This document shows, piece after piece, positions 24,641 to 33,202 of a stretch of DNA of 64,000 bases. Below the pieces are notes generated by a model. The model was given only the letters and a program-made list of their open reading frames with translations, ran no database searches and was not told the DNA's origin. Position 1 is the first letter of the stretch. Each line of letters begins with the position of its first letter. The position numbers and the translations under genes were made by a program. The DNA lies in NCBI RefSeq assembly GCF_014645835.1, contig NZ_BMMM01000016.1, forward strand, positions 62,001 to 126,000, read 5' to 3'. Source of the DNA: Streptomyces albiflavescens (GTDB lineage: Bacteria > Actinomycetota > Actinomycetes > Streptomycetales > Streptomycetaceae).

Positions 24641-24787
24641 ATGACAACGCGGGTCGCCTCCCGCAACTCGTCCCACCCCAGGGCGGCGTACACCGACACC
24701 CCGTCGGCGCACGCCGCCCCGCTCGTGTGCAAGAAGGACACCATCCCGGCCGAGATCATCAAGGCCCAGGCCGCCAAGCTCGCCTGA
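24641..24787 (+). CDS. small hypothetical ORF after the ABC operon (possible gene remnant)
   Basis: A 48-codon ORF begins at ATG 24641, five bases after the permease stop. No good ribosome site is visible, though coupling to the permease is possible. The product is hydrophilic, with a single Cys (LVCKKDTIPAEIIKAQAAKL). I do not recognise it. It may be a degenerate tail of another gene. G/C third positions are kept, so it may have been coding. Confidence 0.3.
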   Translation: MTTRVASRNSSHPRAAYTDTPSAHAAPLVCKKDTIPAEIIKAQAAKLA

Positions 24788-24809
24788 GCCCAGCCTTGGG
24801 ACAGGCCGC

Positions 24810-26591
24810 TCAGAGCTTGTCGATGTCCAGGTTCGCGACCGCCGCCTTGGCGACTTCACGGCCCCGGGCCGTGAAGTCGCCCCTGCCCGGGTAGCTGATC
24901 GTGAGCTTGTACATGTCCCCCGCCGCGGACTTGTAGTAGAAGATCTTCAGTTCGCGGGGGCGGGGGTTCTGGCTGTCGGTGGTCTTGTAGAACACCGTGT
25001 TCTCGGCGGACTCCTTGCCGTGGTACGTCGTGTTCCCCTCGGGGGTCGTCTTCTTCGGGCCCTCGGGCATGCTCAGTTCGTACGCGCCGCTGTCCTTGAA
25101 CTCACCGTCGTCGGCGTACATTTCCGCCCGCGCGGAGTCCTTGATCTGCTTGCTCGTGTCCTCGGACTTCTTGGCGAGGGTCAGACCGATCCAGATGCTC
25201 CCGCTCCAGTCGGTGTACGTGACCCAGTGCCCCTTGTCCGAACTGCGGTCCGGCGTGGATCTCTGGTAGTCCGCGGGCACCGCCAGCGTCGCGGCGACGT
25301 CCGCCTCGTGCCGCTTCTTCCAGCCGTCCGGCAGCGGTCCCGCGAACGGGTTCGCGATCACCAGGTACGCCGCCACCGCCGCCGCGACGACGGCCGCGCC
25401 GAGGCCGAAGAGGGTTTTGCGGCCGATGCGCAGACCCTTGCCGCCAGGCCCGGCGATCTGCACGACCTGCGTCGGCGCCGGTGCGGGCGGGTTCGCCGCC
25501 TCCTCCAGGAGCCGGCGGACCTGAGCCGCGCCAGGGCGGCGCGACGGGTCCTTGTCCAGAAGGCCGGTGATGACCTCGGTGAGCGGCCCGCCCGCCGAAG
25601 CGGGCGGCGCGGGCGTCGCGTTGAGGACCGACTGGAGCGTGGCGGGCGTGTTGCTGCGGCGGAAGGGCGAGACACCCTCCGTGGCCGTGTAGAGGACCAC
25701 GCCGAGCGACCAGAGGTCGGAAGCCGGGCCGGGCCGCTGGCCCAACACCCGCTCCGGGGCGATGTATTCGGGCGACCCGACGAAGCCACCCGTATCCGTC
25801 AGGTTCGTCTCGCCCTCGATCTGGGCGATGCCGAAGTCGGTGAGGACGACACGGTCGTGGCGACCGAGCAGGACGTTGTCGGGCTTGACGTCGCGGTGCA
25901 GGATGCCCGCCGCGTGCGCGGCCTCCAGGGCGCCGAGGACCTCCAGGCCGATGCGCGCGGCCTCGCGGACGCCGAGCGTGCCCTCCTGGAGGGCGTCGCC
26001 CAGTGAGCGGCCCTGCACCAGCTCCATGACGATCCAGGGCTGTCCGTCCACGACCGCGACGTCGTGGACGTTCACGACCGCGGGGTGGTCGAGCCGCGCC
26101 GCCGCGCGCGCCTCACGACGCATGCGCTCGAAGGCGTTGGCACGTTCACGCTCGGGAAGATGGTCCGGAACGCGTGGCTCCTTGACGGCGACCTCACGGT
26201 CCACCGTCTCGTCCTTGGCCCGCCAGACGGTGCCCATGCCGCCGTGGCCGAGCTTGGAGAGGAGCCGGTAGCGGCCGACGATGAGCCGCCCGGCGCCCGG
26301 GTCCTGCGGAGGTTGCGCCTGCTGCTCCGGAGCGATCCGGGTGGGCGCGGCATACGGATTGCCCGGGTAGGGGACGCCTGACTGCTGTCCCGACGCGGGC
26401 GCCGACTGCTGTCCCGACGCGGGCGCCGACTGCTGCCCCGACGCGGGCGCCGACTGCTGCCCCGACGCGGGCGCCGACTGCTGTCCCGGCACCTGCGCCG
26501 ACTGCTGCCCCGGTACCGCCGGACGCGGTGGTTGCAGACCGAAACTGGTTGGCTCGTCGGGCCCGTACGGAACTCCCCCGTTGTCGCTCAT
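24810..26591 (-). CDS. transmembrane Ser/Thr protein kinase (Hanks type), receptor-like
   Basis: The 593-residue protein has a Gln/Pro/Ala-rich N-terminus with four to five copies of GQQSAPAS (about 28-70). A complete kinase domain (about 104-366) follows: glycine loop GHGGMGTVW, Lys in VAVKE (about 137), catalytic HRDVKPDN (232-239), DFG at 252-254, APE at about 278-280. One membrane helix (about 395-413) leads to a ~180-residue outside domain (DYQRSTPDRSSDKGHWVTYT, then LKIFYYKSAAGDMYKLTISY). The order fits a sensor kinase with the catalytic domain inside. It is the last of five tandem kinase genes on this strand. Confidence 0.95.
   Translation of the reverse strand: MSDNGGVPYGPDEPTSFGLQPPRPAVPGQQSAQVPGQQSAPASGQQSAPASGQQSAPASGQQSAPASGQQSGVPYPGNPYAAPTRIAPEQQAQPPQDPGAGRLIVGRYRLLSKLGHGGMGTVWRAKDETVDREVAVKEPRVPDHLPERERANAFERMRREARAAARLDHPAVVNVHDVAVVDGQPWIVMELVQGRSLGDALQEGTLGVREAARIGLEVLGALEAAHAAGILHRDVKPDNVLLGRHDRVVLTDFGIAQIEGETNLTDTGGFVGSPEYIAPERVLGQRPGPASDLWSLGVVLYTATEGVSPFRRSNTPATLQSVLNATPAPPASAGGPLTEVITGLLDKDPSRRPGAAQVRRLLEEAANPPAPAPTQVVQIAGPGGKGLRIGRKTLFGLGAAVVAAAVAAYLVIANPFAGPLPDGWKKRHEADVAATLAVPADYQRSTPDRSSDKGHWVTYTDWSGSIWIGLTLAKKSEDTSKQIKDSARAEMYADDGEFKDSGAYELSMPEGPKKTTPEGNTTYHGKESAENTVFYKTTDSQNPRPRELKIFYYKSAAGDMYKLTISYPGRGDFTARGREVAKAAVANLDIDKL
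26381..26500. repeat. 24-bp in-frame tandem repeat in the kinase N-terminus (GQQSAPAS units)
   Basis: Five 24-bp units occur at 26381, 26405, 26429, 26453 and 26477; the first four are nearly identical (ACTGCTGTCCCGACGCGGGC plus GCCG on the plus strand). A sixth partial unit follows. They encode Gly-Gln-Gln-Ser-Ala-Pro-Ala-Ser. The near-identity suggests recent expansion, so copy number may vary between strains. Confidence 0.9.
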
Positions 26592-26683
26592 GAGTCCATC
26601 TCTATCGCGGCGAGCGCTTCGGCATCCAGCCCCGCCGCATTCCGGTCACAGACCCGTGACGCACCGCGCCGCTTATGAACCTT

Positions 26684-28315
26684 TTACGAACGTGCGAAGG
26701 TGTCCACCGCCACGTCGAAGTACTCCTTCGCCTCCGTCACCTTCCCGACCGGCGCCGAGACCCACACGTCGTACATCCGTCCGCCCTCCTCCCAGCACAG
26801 GTCGTATGTGTGCCGTGCGCCCTCCGCCGTGGTGAAGCCGTTCCAGGTGAACTCCCAGAGCGCGGCGGGCTGTCCGTCGTGCGTGGTCCGCGTGACCTTG
26901 CCGTCGCGATAACCAGGGTTCGTGGAGGGACCCTTCGCGTCCGCGCGCTGCATCACCGCCAAGGGGCCGCCCGCCTCGGGGTCGGCCACCTTGATGCCCA
27001 GGCGGAAGACCTGCCCCGGCGACACGTAGAAGACCCGCTCTCCCTGCGGTTGCCGCGTGAAGTCGTCGGGCACGGCCAGCGAGAACCCGTTCGGGTCCGG
27101 CGCGAGGCGATACCCCGAGGGTGCCTTGCGCGCGGAGGAGGTCGGCGTCTGCTGCCGGGTCACGGTGACGGTGGGCGTGGGGCTCCCGGACGCCGTGGCC
27201 GACTCCGACGCGCTCGCCGACGTACCCGCCGTGGACCCGGACGCGGACGTACCCGAGGGGGACGGCGTGCCGCCCCCGCCGTCGTTCATCAGCAGCGCCG
27301 CCGCCGACACCCCCGCCCCGGCCATCGCCGCGACCAGCGCGGCGGCGACGAGGACGCCCCGCGTGGAGTACTTCGGCGGTCGCTCCGGCGCGGTGACAGG
27401 AGGCGATGGCGGCGAGGGCACGGGCTTCGGCCTCGGTACGTCGCGCTGCGTGGGCGTGTAGGGGGTGTGCAGCCGCGGCGTACGGCCCGTGTCCCGGAAG
27501 GCGCGCAGCATCCGCTCCGCCTCCGCCGCGTCGAGCCGCCGTTCGGGATCGCGCTCGAGCAGCCCTCGTACGACGGGCAGCAGCGGCGCGGCCTGGGCGG
27601 GCGGACGGATCTCGTCGACGACGACCGCGTGCAGGATGCCGCCCAACGAGTCGCGCCGGAAGGGCGATTCGCCGCTCAGGACCGTGCACAGCAGCGCGCC
27701 GAGCGACCACAGGTCGGACTCCGGGCCCGTCCTGACCCCGGACATCCGCTCGGGCGCGGTGTACTCGGGCGAGCCGACGAACGCCCCGCTCTCGGTGAGC
27801 GTCGTCGCGCCCGCGACCTGGGCGATGCCGAAGTCGGTGAGGACGACACGGTCGGTGCCTGCCTCCATCAGGACGTTGGCGGGCTTGAGGTCCCGGTGCA
27901 GAACACCCGCCTCGTGCGCACGGCGCAACGCGCCCAGCAGGTCGATGGCGATGCGGGCGGCCTCGCGCGCGTCGACGGGGCCCCTTCCGGAGATCCGCTC
28001 GGCGAGCGAGCCGCCGTCGATCAACTCCATGACGATGTACGGCCGCTCGTCATCCACGACCACGTCATGCACGACGATGATGTGCGGGTGGTGCAGCTGC
28101 GCGACGGCGCGGGCCTCGCGCAGCGTGCGATCGCGCTGCAGCCGGGCCTCGTCCTCCGAGAGCGAGTCGTCGACCGCGAGTTCCTTCACCGCGACCCGGC
28201 GGCCGAGCAGTTGGTCGGTGGCGCGCCATACGACGCCCATACCACCCCGCCCGATCCTGGCTTCCAGCCGGTAACGGCCTGCGATCACACGGACGTTCTC
28301 CCCCTCGGTCCCCAT
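26684..28315 (-). CDS. transmembrane Ser/Thr protein kinase, receptor-like
   Basis: I start at ATG 28315 (MGTEGENVRVIAGRYRLE), 543 residues; an ATG four codons earlier is possible. The N-terminal kinase domain (about 13-270) is canonical: IGRGGMGVVWRA, VAVKEL, HRDLKPANVLM, DFGIAQ, YTAPERM. A Pro-rich linker precedes one membrane helix (about 319-343). A Ser/Thr-rich stalk (SGSTAGTSASASESATASGS) follows, then a ~140-residue extracytoplasmic domain (GFSLAVPDDFTRQPQGERVF, WEFTWNGFTTAEG) similar to those of neighbouring kinases. 92 bases separate it from the 24810 kinase. Confidence 0.94.
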   Translation of the reverse strand: MGTEGENVRVIAGRYRLEARIGRGGMGVVWRATDQLLGRRVAVKELAVDDSLSEDEARLQRDRTLREARAVAQLHHPHIIVVHDVVVDDERPYIVMELIDGGSLAERISGRGPVDAREAARIAIDLLGALRRAHEAGVLHRDLKPANVLMEAGTDRVVLTDFGIAQVAGATTLTESGAFVGSPEYTAPERMSGVRTGPESDLWSLGALLCTVLSGESPFRRDSLGGILHAVVVDEIRPPAQAAPLLPVVRGLLERDPERRLDAAEAERMLRAFRDTGRTPRLHTPYTPTQRDVPRPKPVPSPPSPPVTAPERPPKYSTRGVLVAAALVAAMAGAGVSAAALLMNDGGGGTPSPSGTSASGSTAGTSASASESATASGSPTPTVTVTRQQTPTSSARKAPSGYRLAPDPNGFSLAVPDDFTRQPQGERVFYVSPGQVFRLGIKVADPEAGGPLAVMQRADAKGPSTNPGYRDGKVTRTTHDGQPAALWEFTWNGFTTAEGARHTYDLCWEEGGRMYDVWVSAPVGKVTEAKEYFDVAVDTFARS

Positions 28316-28383
28316 GGGCCCCATCATGCCGCACCGGGCGCAGACCCTCCGGGACCCGGCTCCGCGGTGGCCGTTATCCGGCC

Positions 28384-29991
28384 TTACCCGGCCTTGGGAC
28401 GCCAGCCGCGCAGGATCGCGTCGAACTGCTGACGTGCGGTGTCCCAGTCCGCCGCGGGCGACGACACGTAGATCGCGTACTCGACGCCGTCACGGGCGAG
28501 ATACGTCTGCTCGATCGCCCGGCGCTGCCCCGGGAACGGCGTCTGCTTCGGCAGCGCGGTCCAGGTGAAGTCCCACAGCGAACCGTGGCAGTCCCGGAAG
28601 GTGTTGGACTGCAGGCTCACCCGCTTGTAGTCGGCCAGCTTCGTCAACTGCTGCTCCAGGTCCAGCTGGTGCATGTACGGGTTGTCGAAGTCGGGCGAGT
28701 CGTCCACCGCGATGCGTACGAAGTGCTTGCCGCCGTCGGGCGTGTAGTCGACCTGGGTGCCATTGGCCTGACGCTTCCAGCCCTTGCTGGGCAGGGCGAG
28801 ACTGAAACCCTCGACGTCGTCCACGCGCACCCAGCCGCCGGCACCTTCGGCCGTCGACTGCGCGCTCTTCGTCCCGTCCTGGGCGTCCTTCCGCCAGTCG
28901 TCCGCGTACCTCATGGCCACGGCGCCGCCACCGCCGACGAGCGCGGCCATGACCACGATGAGGGCGATCGTGCGACCGCGGCGACGCTTCTTCGGGGCGG
29001 AACCCTCCACGGGCAGGGGCTGATGCATGGTCGCGCCCGGGCCACCAGGGGCCGTCGGCACATGTGCGGTCGCCCCCTGGCCTTGGCCAGGTCCGCCGTG
29101 CCCCGGGCCCCCCGTCATGGCCGTGTCCACATGTTGCGTCGGCACATACGCCTGTGCCGTCCTGGGCCGCCGCCCTTCCGCGGCCTCCGCGAGCATCTGC
29201 TCCGCCTCCGCCGCGTCGGGCCGGCCGGCGGGGTCCTTGCGCAGCAGCGCGGTGATGACGGGTTCCAGCGGACCGGCGTGCTGCGGCGCCGCCGGCTCCT
29301 CGTCGACCACGGCCTGCATGGTGTTCAGCGGCGAGGTGCGCCGGAACGGCGAGCGTCCCTCCACCGCCGTGTACAGCGTGGCGCCGAGGGCCCACAGGTC
29401 GGACGAGGGCCCCGGATCGTGGCCACGCACCCGCTCGGGCGCGAGGTAGTCGACCGAGCCGACGATCTCGCCGGTGCGCGTGATGGTCGTATCGCCCTCG
29501 ACCTGCGCGATCCCGAAGTCGGTGAGCAGCACGCGCCGGTCGGCGGAGAGGAGTACGTTCCCGGGCTTCACATCACGGTGCAGCACACCGGCGGCGTGCG
29601 CGGCCCGCAGCGCGCGCAGCACCCACAGCCCGATCCGGGCCGCCTCGGCCGGTTCGACGCGCCCCTGCTCCTTGACCTCGTCGGCCAGCGAGTTGCCCTC
29701 GACCAGCTCCATGACGATCCACGGGCGGTTGTCGTGCTCCAGGACGTCGTGCACGGTGACGACGGCCGAGTGGTTGATCCGGGCGGCGGCCCGCGCCTCG
29801 GCATGGGTACGGGCGAGCAGCCGGGCCAGGTCGCTCTCGGCGACATAGAGCGCGGCGGTCAGCTCCTTGACCGCGACCGCGCGGTGCAGCACCTCGTCGT
29901 GAGCGCGCCACACCCGACCCATGCCACCGCTGCCGATGGTGTCGACAAGCCGGTAGCGGCCCGCGAGGAGCAGGCCCTGCATCTGATTCAC
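28384..29991 (-). CDS. transmembrane Ser/Thr protein kinase, receptor-like
   Basis: The start is probably GTG 29991 (VNQMQGLLLAGRYR), with GGGG 4-8 bases upstream; ATG 29982 is the alternative. The 535-residue protein has an intact kinase domain (about 10-270: IGSGGMGRVWRAHD, VAVKELTAA, HRDVKPGNVLL, DFGIAQVEG, YLAPERV). A Gly/Pro/Gln linker and basic KKRRRGRT precede one membrane helix (TIALIVVMAALVGGGGAVAM). The outside domain (GFSLALPSKGWKRQANGTQV, DFTWTALPKQTPFPGQRRAI) is homologous to that of its neighbours. It is the third of five in the row. Confidence 0.94.
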   Translation of the reverse strand: MNQMQGLLLAGRYRLVDTIGSGGMGRVWRAHDEVLHRAVAVKELTAALYVAESDLARLLARTHAEARAAARINHSAVVTVHDVLEHDNRPWIVMELVEGNSLADEVKEQGRVEPAEAARIGLWVLRALRAAHAAGVLHRDVKPGNVLLSADRRVLLTDFGIAQVEGDTTITRTGEIVGSVDYLAPERVRGHDPGPSSDLWALGATLYTAVEGRSPFRRTSPLNTMQAVVDEEPAAPQHAGPLEPVITALLRKDPAGRPDAAEAEQMLAEAAEGRRPRTAQAYVPTQHVDTAMTGGPGHGGPGQGQGATAHVPTAPGGPGATMHQPLPVEGSAPKKRRRGRTIALIVVMAALVGGGGAVAMRYADDWRKDAQDGTKSAQSTAEGAGGWVRVDDVEGFSLALPSKGWKRQANGTQVDYTPDGGKHFVRIAVDDSPDFDNPYMHQLDLEQQLTKLADYKRVSLQSNTFRDCHGSLWDFTWTALPKQTPFPGQRRAIEQTYLARDGVEYAIYVSSPAADWDTARQQFDAILRGWRPKAG

Positions 29992-30146
29992 GTTTCCCCG
30001 CAATGGTCTTGACAGGGTCAGACTAAGGAGCGGCCCCCGCGCTGGGAACCGGCGGGGTCGTACGGAGACCGCACTGTGACGGTTCTCCCTTCCTGGTACG
30101 GGAGGGAACCATTTGGTGTTCAGGGCCACATGACACGGTGAACGGC

Positions 30147-33032
30147 TCAGCCGGTGACCTGGTACGTCGCCGACGCCTGCTCGTACAGCCGTGTCACCTC
30201 GTCCCGTTCGGCCTCCGGACCGCGCAGTTGCACCACGTGGTAGCGCCCGCCGACGAGGATCGCGAGGTTGCGCACATACAGCGAGCGTCCCGCGGAGTCC
30301 TGCCAGGTGAACTGCCCCTCGGCCATGGTCCGCCCGCCCACGTCGATCCGCCGCATCCCGCTGGACGTGGCCCAGGTCGAGTCCCGGAACGGCTGCAACT
30401 CCTTCTCGCTCTCCCGCTGATACGTCATCGGGTCGCTGCCGTACGTCGCCGTGCTGTCCCGGCCGGGTACGACGATGAGCTCGAAGTCCCCGTGGGAGTA
30501 CACGACCTGGCCACTGCCGTTCTTCGGCGTACGGTCCCAGCCGTCGGCGACCGCGAGGCTGAATCCGGCGGAATCCTTGCGCAGCTTGAACCCCTGGGCG
30601 ACATCGGGGTCCCCGGTCTGAGACTTCGTGGAACTGGACGACCCCGTAGGGCTCTTGTCCTCACCGGGAGAGGTCTGGTCGGGCCGCGGCTCGCTGCTCG
30701 CCTTGCCGTCCCCGCCGGTGTCGGGAGCGGGGCTGACGTCTCCGGCCGCACCGGTCCGATCGCCGTCCGTACCGCTGCCGCGGCCGCCACTCGGCTCGGC
30801 CTTCGGCATGAAGACCATGGCGTACGCGATCGCCGCGGCCAGCAGCAGCAGGACCAGCAGGACCAGATTGCGGCCCAGACGGCGGGGCTTGGCCGGCTTC
30901 TCCTGCTTGGCGCGCTTGTGGCGGGCGTGCGGGCTGGGCGCGGGCAGCCCGGCGCGGCGCCTGCGGACGAGCTCGCCCCGGCGCCGTACGATCGGCAGCC
31001 GGCTCGGGTCGACGGGGGGCGCCGCGACGACATGGGCCCCGGCCTCGGGCTCCGGCGCGGAGCGCACGAGGGAGCGCAGCCAGCCGCGCAGTTCCTCGAA
31101 GTCGAGCCGCTCGGTGGGGTCCTGGCGCAGCAGCGACTCCACGACCGGCCGGAGCGGCCCGCACTCCTCGGCGAACGCGGGCGGCTCCGCGCACACCAAC
31201 TGCACCAGCTCGGCGGTGCTCTCCTCCGGGTAGGGCGCGTGTCCCTGCACCGCACGGAAGAGCAGCGCGCCCAGCGCCCACAGGTCGGTCGCGGGTCCGA
31301 TCGGCGCCGCCAACTGCCAGTTCTCCTGCACCGGATAGGCCTGCTCCGGCGCCCACCGTTCGGTGACGGGCCCGACCACGGCCATCCGCGCCTGCCGGGC
31401 TCGCTCCGCGGCGAGCGCGGTGCTCGGCCCCCGGCGCGGCGGCGCCCCGGCGACGAGCTCGTCCCAACGGCCGCCCTGCCCCTGGGCGCTGTCCGGACCG
31501 GCGACGGCCGCCGAGGTTCCGGGACCGCCGTGCCCGGCGGCGGGCTGCTGCCCGAGCGCGAGCGCCGGGGTGCCGTTCCCGCCGGCCGAAGCGCCGTTCA
31601 GGCCTCCGGGGAGCGCGGGACGCCCTTGGCCTTGGCCACCACCAGGGGCTCCGGTACGCGGCTGGGCGCCATGCCAGCTGGTGCCGCCCCCGACCCCGTA
31701 CGGGTCGGCTATCTGGCCCGGGGGCGCGGCGTGGGGGCGCTGCTCGACGCCGTGGCCCGGGAGCTGGGGCGGGCCGCTGTCACCGGTGACTTGGGGGGCG
31801 CCGCCGTGCCCGGGGACCTGGGGCGAACCGGCCTGCCCGGGCAGCAGGGGCGAACCACCGTGTCCGGGAGCCTGCGCCGTGGGTGCCGAGGCGTCGGTGG
31901 CATGCTCGGCCTGTGTCGAGGGCCGGGGCGCGGGCAGCGCGACCTGGTCGCTCCGTTGTTCTTCCTGTACGCGGGCGGCGGCGCGCGCTCCGGCGCGGTA
32001 CGCGGCGATGGCCCCGGCGCGTGCCGCGCGGATGTCACCCCCGGCTCCCGCCGTGCCGCCCGCCTCGCCTGCTTCAAGCACACGTCTGCCTACACCCGCC
32101 GCGCCTCCCGCGGGCGTCCCCGGAACGGGCGTCCCCCGCTCCGCCCGGGCCTCGATCGCGGCCCGTCGCGCGGCTTCCGGATCCGTGCCCGGCACCGCGC
32201 CCGCCACGGCCACGCCATGCGAACCTCCGCCGCCGAATCCGGTCCCACCCTGGCCCCGGGGTCCGGCACCGCTCGGCCCACCGGGCGCACCCGGACCACT
32301 ACCGCGCGGGGCACTCCCCCTCACGACGGGCGAACCGCCGTTGCCCGCCTGTCCGGTGCCACCGCGGGAGCCGGAACCGGATCCGGCCGCGCCCCCGGGC
32401 TCGGTCTCGAAGTCCTCCCGGGCCGGTACCGGGTCGTACCCGCACAGCGCCTCCTCCGCGGCCCCGGCCGCCAGGCCGGTGAGCATCACGCGGCCGTCGT
32501 CGCAGACGAGCACGGTGCGCACGGTGATGTTCCGGTGCACCCACCCGTGCGCGTGCAGCACTCGCAGCGCGGTGAGGACGTCGGAGGCGACCTCGGCGGC
32601 CCGATAGGGGCTCAGCGGCTTCTCGGCGAGCAGCGCGGCCAACGGCCTCGCGGGCACCAACTCGCTCACTATCCACAGCGACCCGCCCTCGGCGAACACG
32701 TCGAAGACCTGGTCCAGCCGGGGATGGTCGGGGATCTGCGCGGCGGCCTGGGCGGCCTCGATCGCCCGCCGCACGGCCGGTTCGGTGGGACGGCGCGTGG
32801 TCCGCGCGGATGGCCGCCGCACCCCGCCGTCGCGCGCCACGAAGCCCTCGGGCAACCCGTCCGCGTCGAGCACCTCGGCCTCGACGACCTCCGGCAACGG
32901 CACCTGCCGTACCAGGACTTCCTGCCCGCTGTAGGTGTCGAAGGCGCGGGTCTCGGCGAGTTCGTACTCGTCGGACGGCGGTAGCGGCAGGCGGTAGCGG
33001 TCGGCCAGTACCCGTCCCGCATAGTCGTCCAC
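30147..33032 (-). CDS. membrane pseudokinase with kinase domain split by a ~345-residue disordered insert
   Basis: I start at GTG 33032 (VDDYAGRVLADRYRL), with GGGAGG 5-10 bases upstream, giving 961 residues. The kinase fold can be followed but key residues are gone. There is no glycine loop (PLPPSDEYELAETRA). The VAIK Lys region reads QEVLVRQVPL. The catalytic HRD Asp is Asn (HRNITVRTVL, about 166-175) and DFG is replaced by LTG (about 184-186). An Ala/Gly/Pro/Gln-rich segment (about 205-550) follows before WAPEQ and the C-lobe (DLWALGALLFRAVQGHAP). After it come a basic stretch, one membrane helix (about 722-742), and an outside domain like the other kinases. Probably a non-catalytic regulator. 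Confidence 0.9.
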   Translation of the reverse strand: MDDYAGRVLADRYRLPLPPSDEYELAETRAFDTYSGQEVLVRQVPLPEVVEAEVLDADGLPEGFVARDGGVRRPSARTTRRPTEPAVRRAIEAAQAAAQIPDHPRLDQVFDVFAEGGSLWIVSELVPARPLAALLAEKPLSPYRAAEVASDVLTALRVLHAHGWVHRNITVRTVLVCDDGRVMLTGLAAGAAEEALCGYDPVPAREDFETEPGGAAGSGSGSRGGTGQAGNGGSPVVRGSAPRGSGPGAPGGPSGAGPRGQGGTGFGGGGSHGVAVAGAVPGTDPEAARRAAIEARAERGTPVPGTPAGGAAGVGRRVLEAGEAGGTAGAGGDIRAARAGAIAAYRAGARAAARVQEEQRSDQVALPAPRPSTQAEHATDASAPTAQAPGHGGSPLLPGQAGSPQVPGHGGAPQVTGDSGPPQLPGHGVEQRPHAAPPGQIADPYGVGGGTSWHGAQPRTGAPGGGQGQGRPALPGGLNGASAGGNGTPALALGQQPAAGHGGPGTSAAVAGPDSAQGQGGRWDELVAGAPPRRGPSTALAAERARQARMAVVGPVTERWAPEQAYPVQENWQLAAPIGPATDLWALGALLFRAVQGHAPYPEESTAELVQLVCAEPPAFAEECGPLRPVVESLLRQDPTERLDFEELRGWLRSLVRSAPEPEAGAHVVAAPPVDPSRLPIVRRRGELVRRRRAGLPAPSPHARHKRAKQEKPAKPRRLGRNLVLLVLLLLAAAIAYAMVFMPKAEPSGGRGSGTDGDRTGAAGDVSPAPDTGGDGKASSEPRPDQTSPGEDKSPTGSSSSTKSQTGDPDVAQGFKLRKDSAGFSLAVADGWDRTPKNGSGQVVYSHGDFELIVVPGRDSTATYGSDPMTYQRESEKELQPFRDSTWATSSGMRRIDVGGRTMAEGQFTWQDSAGRSLYVRNLAILVGGRYHVVQLRGPEAERDEVTRLYEQASATYQVTG

Positions 33033-33202
33033 GATGCCTCCCCCAGCCGACCGGTTGGTCAATTCCGTTCGCCTTGCGTCCCGTTATGGCTTCGTACGGT
33101 CCGCAACCACTCACGATACGTGCCGGAGGCAACCCGCAAAGCGGGGATGCGAGATCTCAGGGCCCCCATCCGTGGCGGAACGTCACACCGACGAGCGGTA
33201 CG

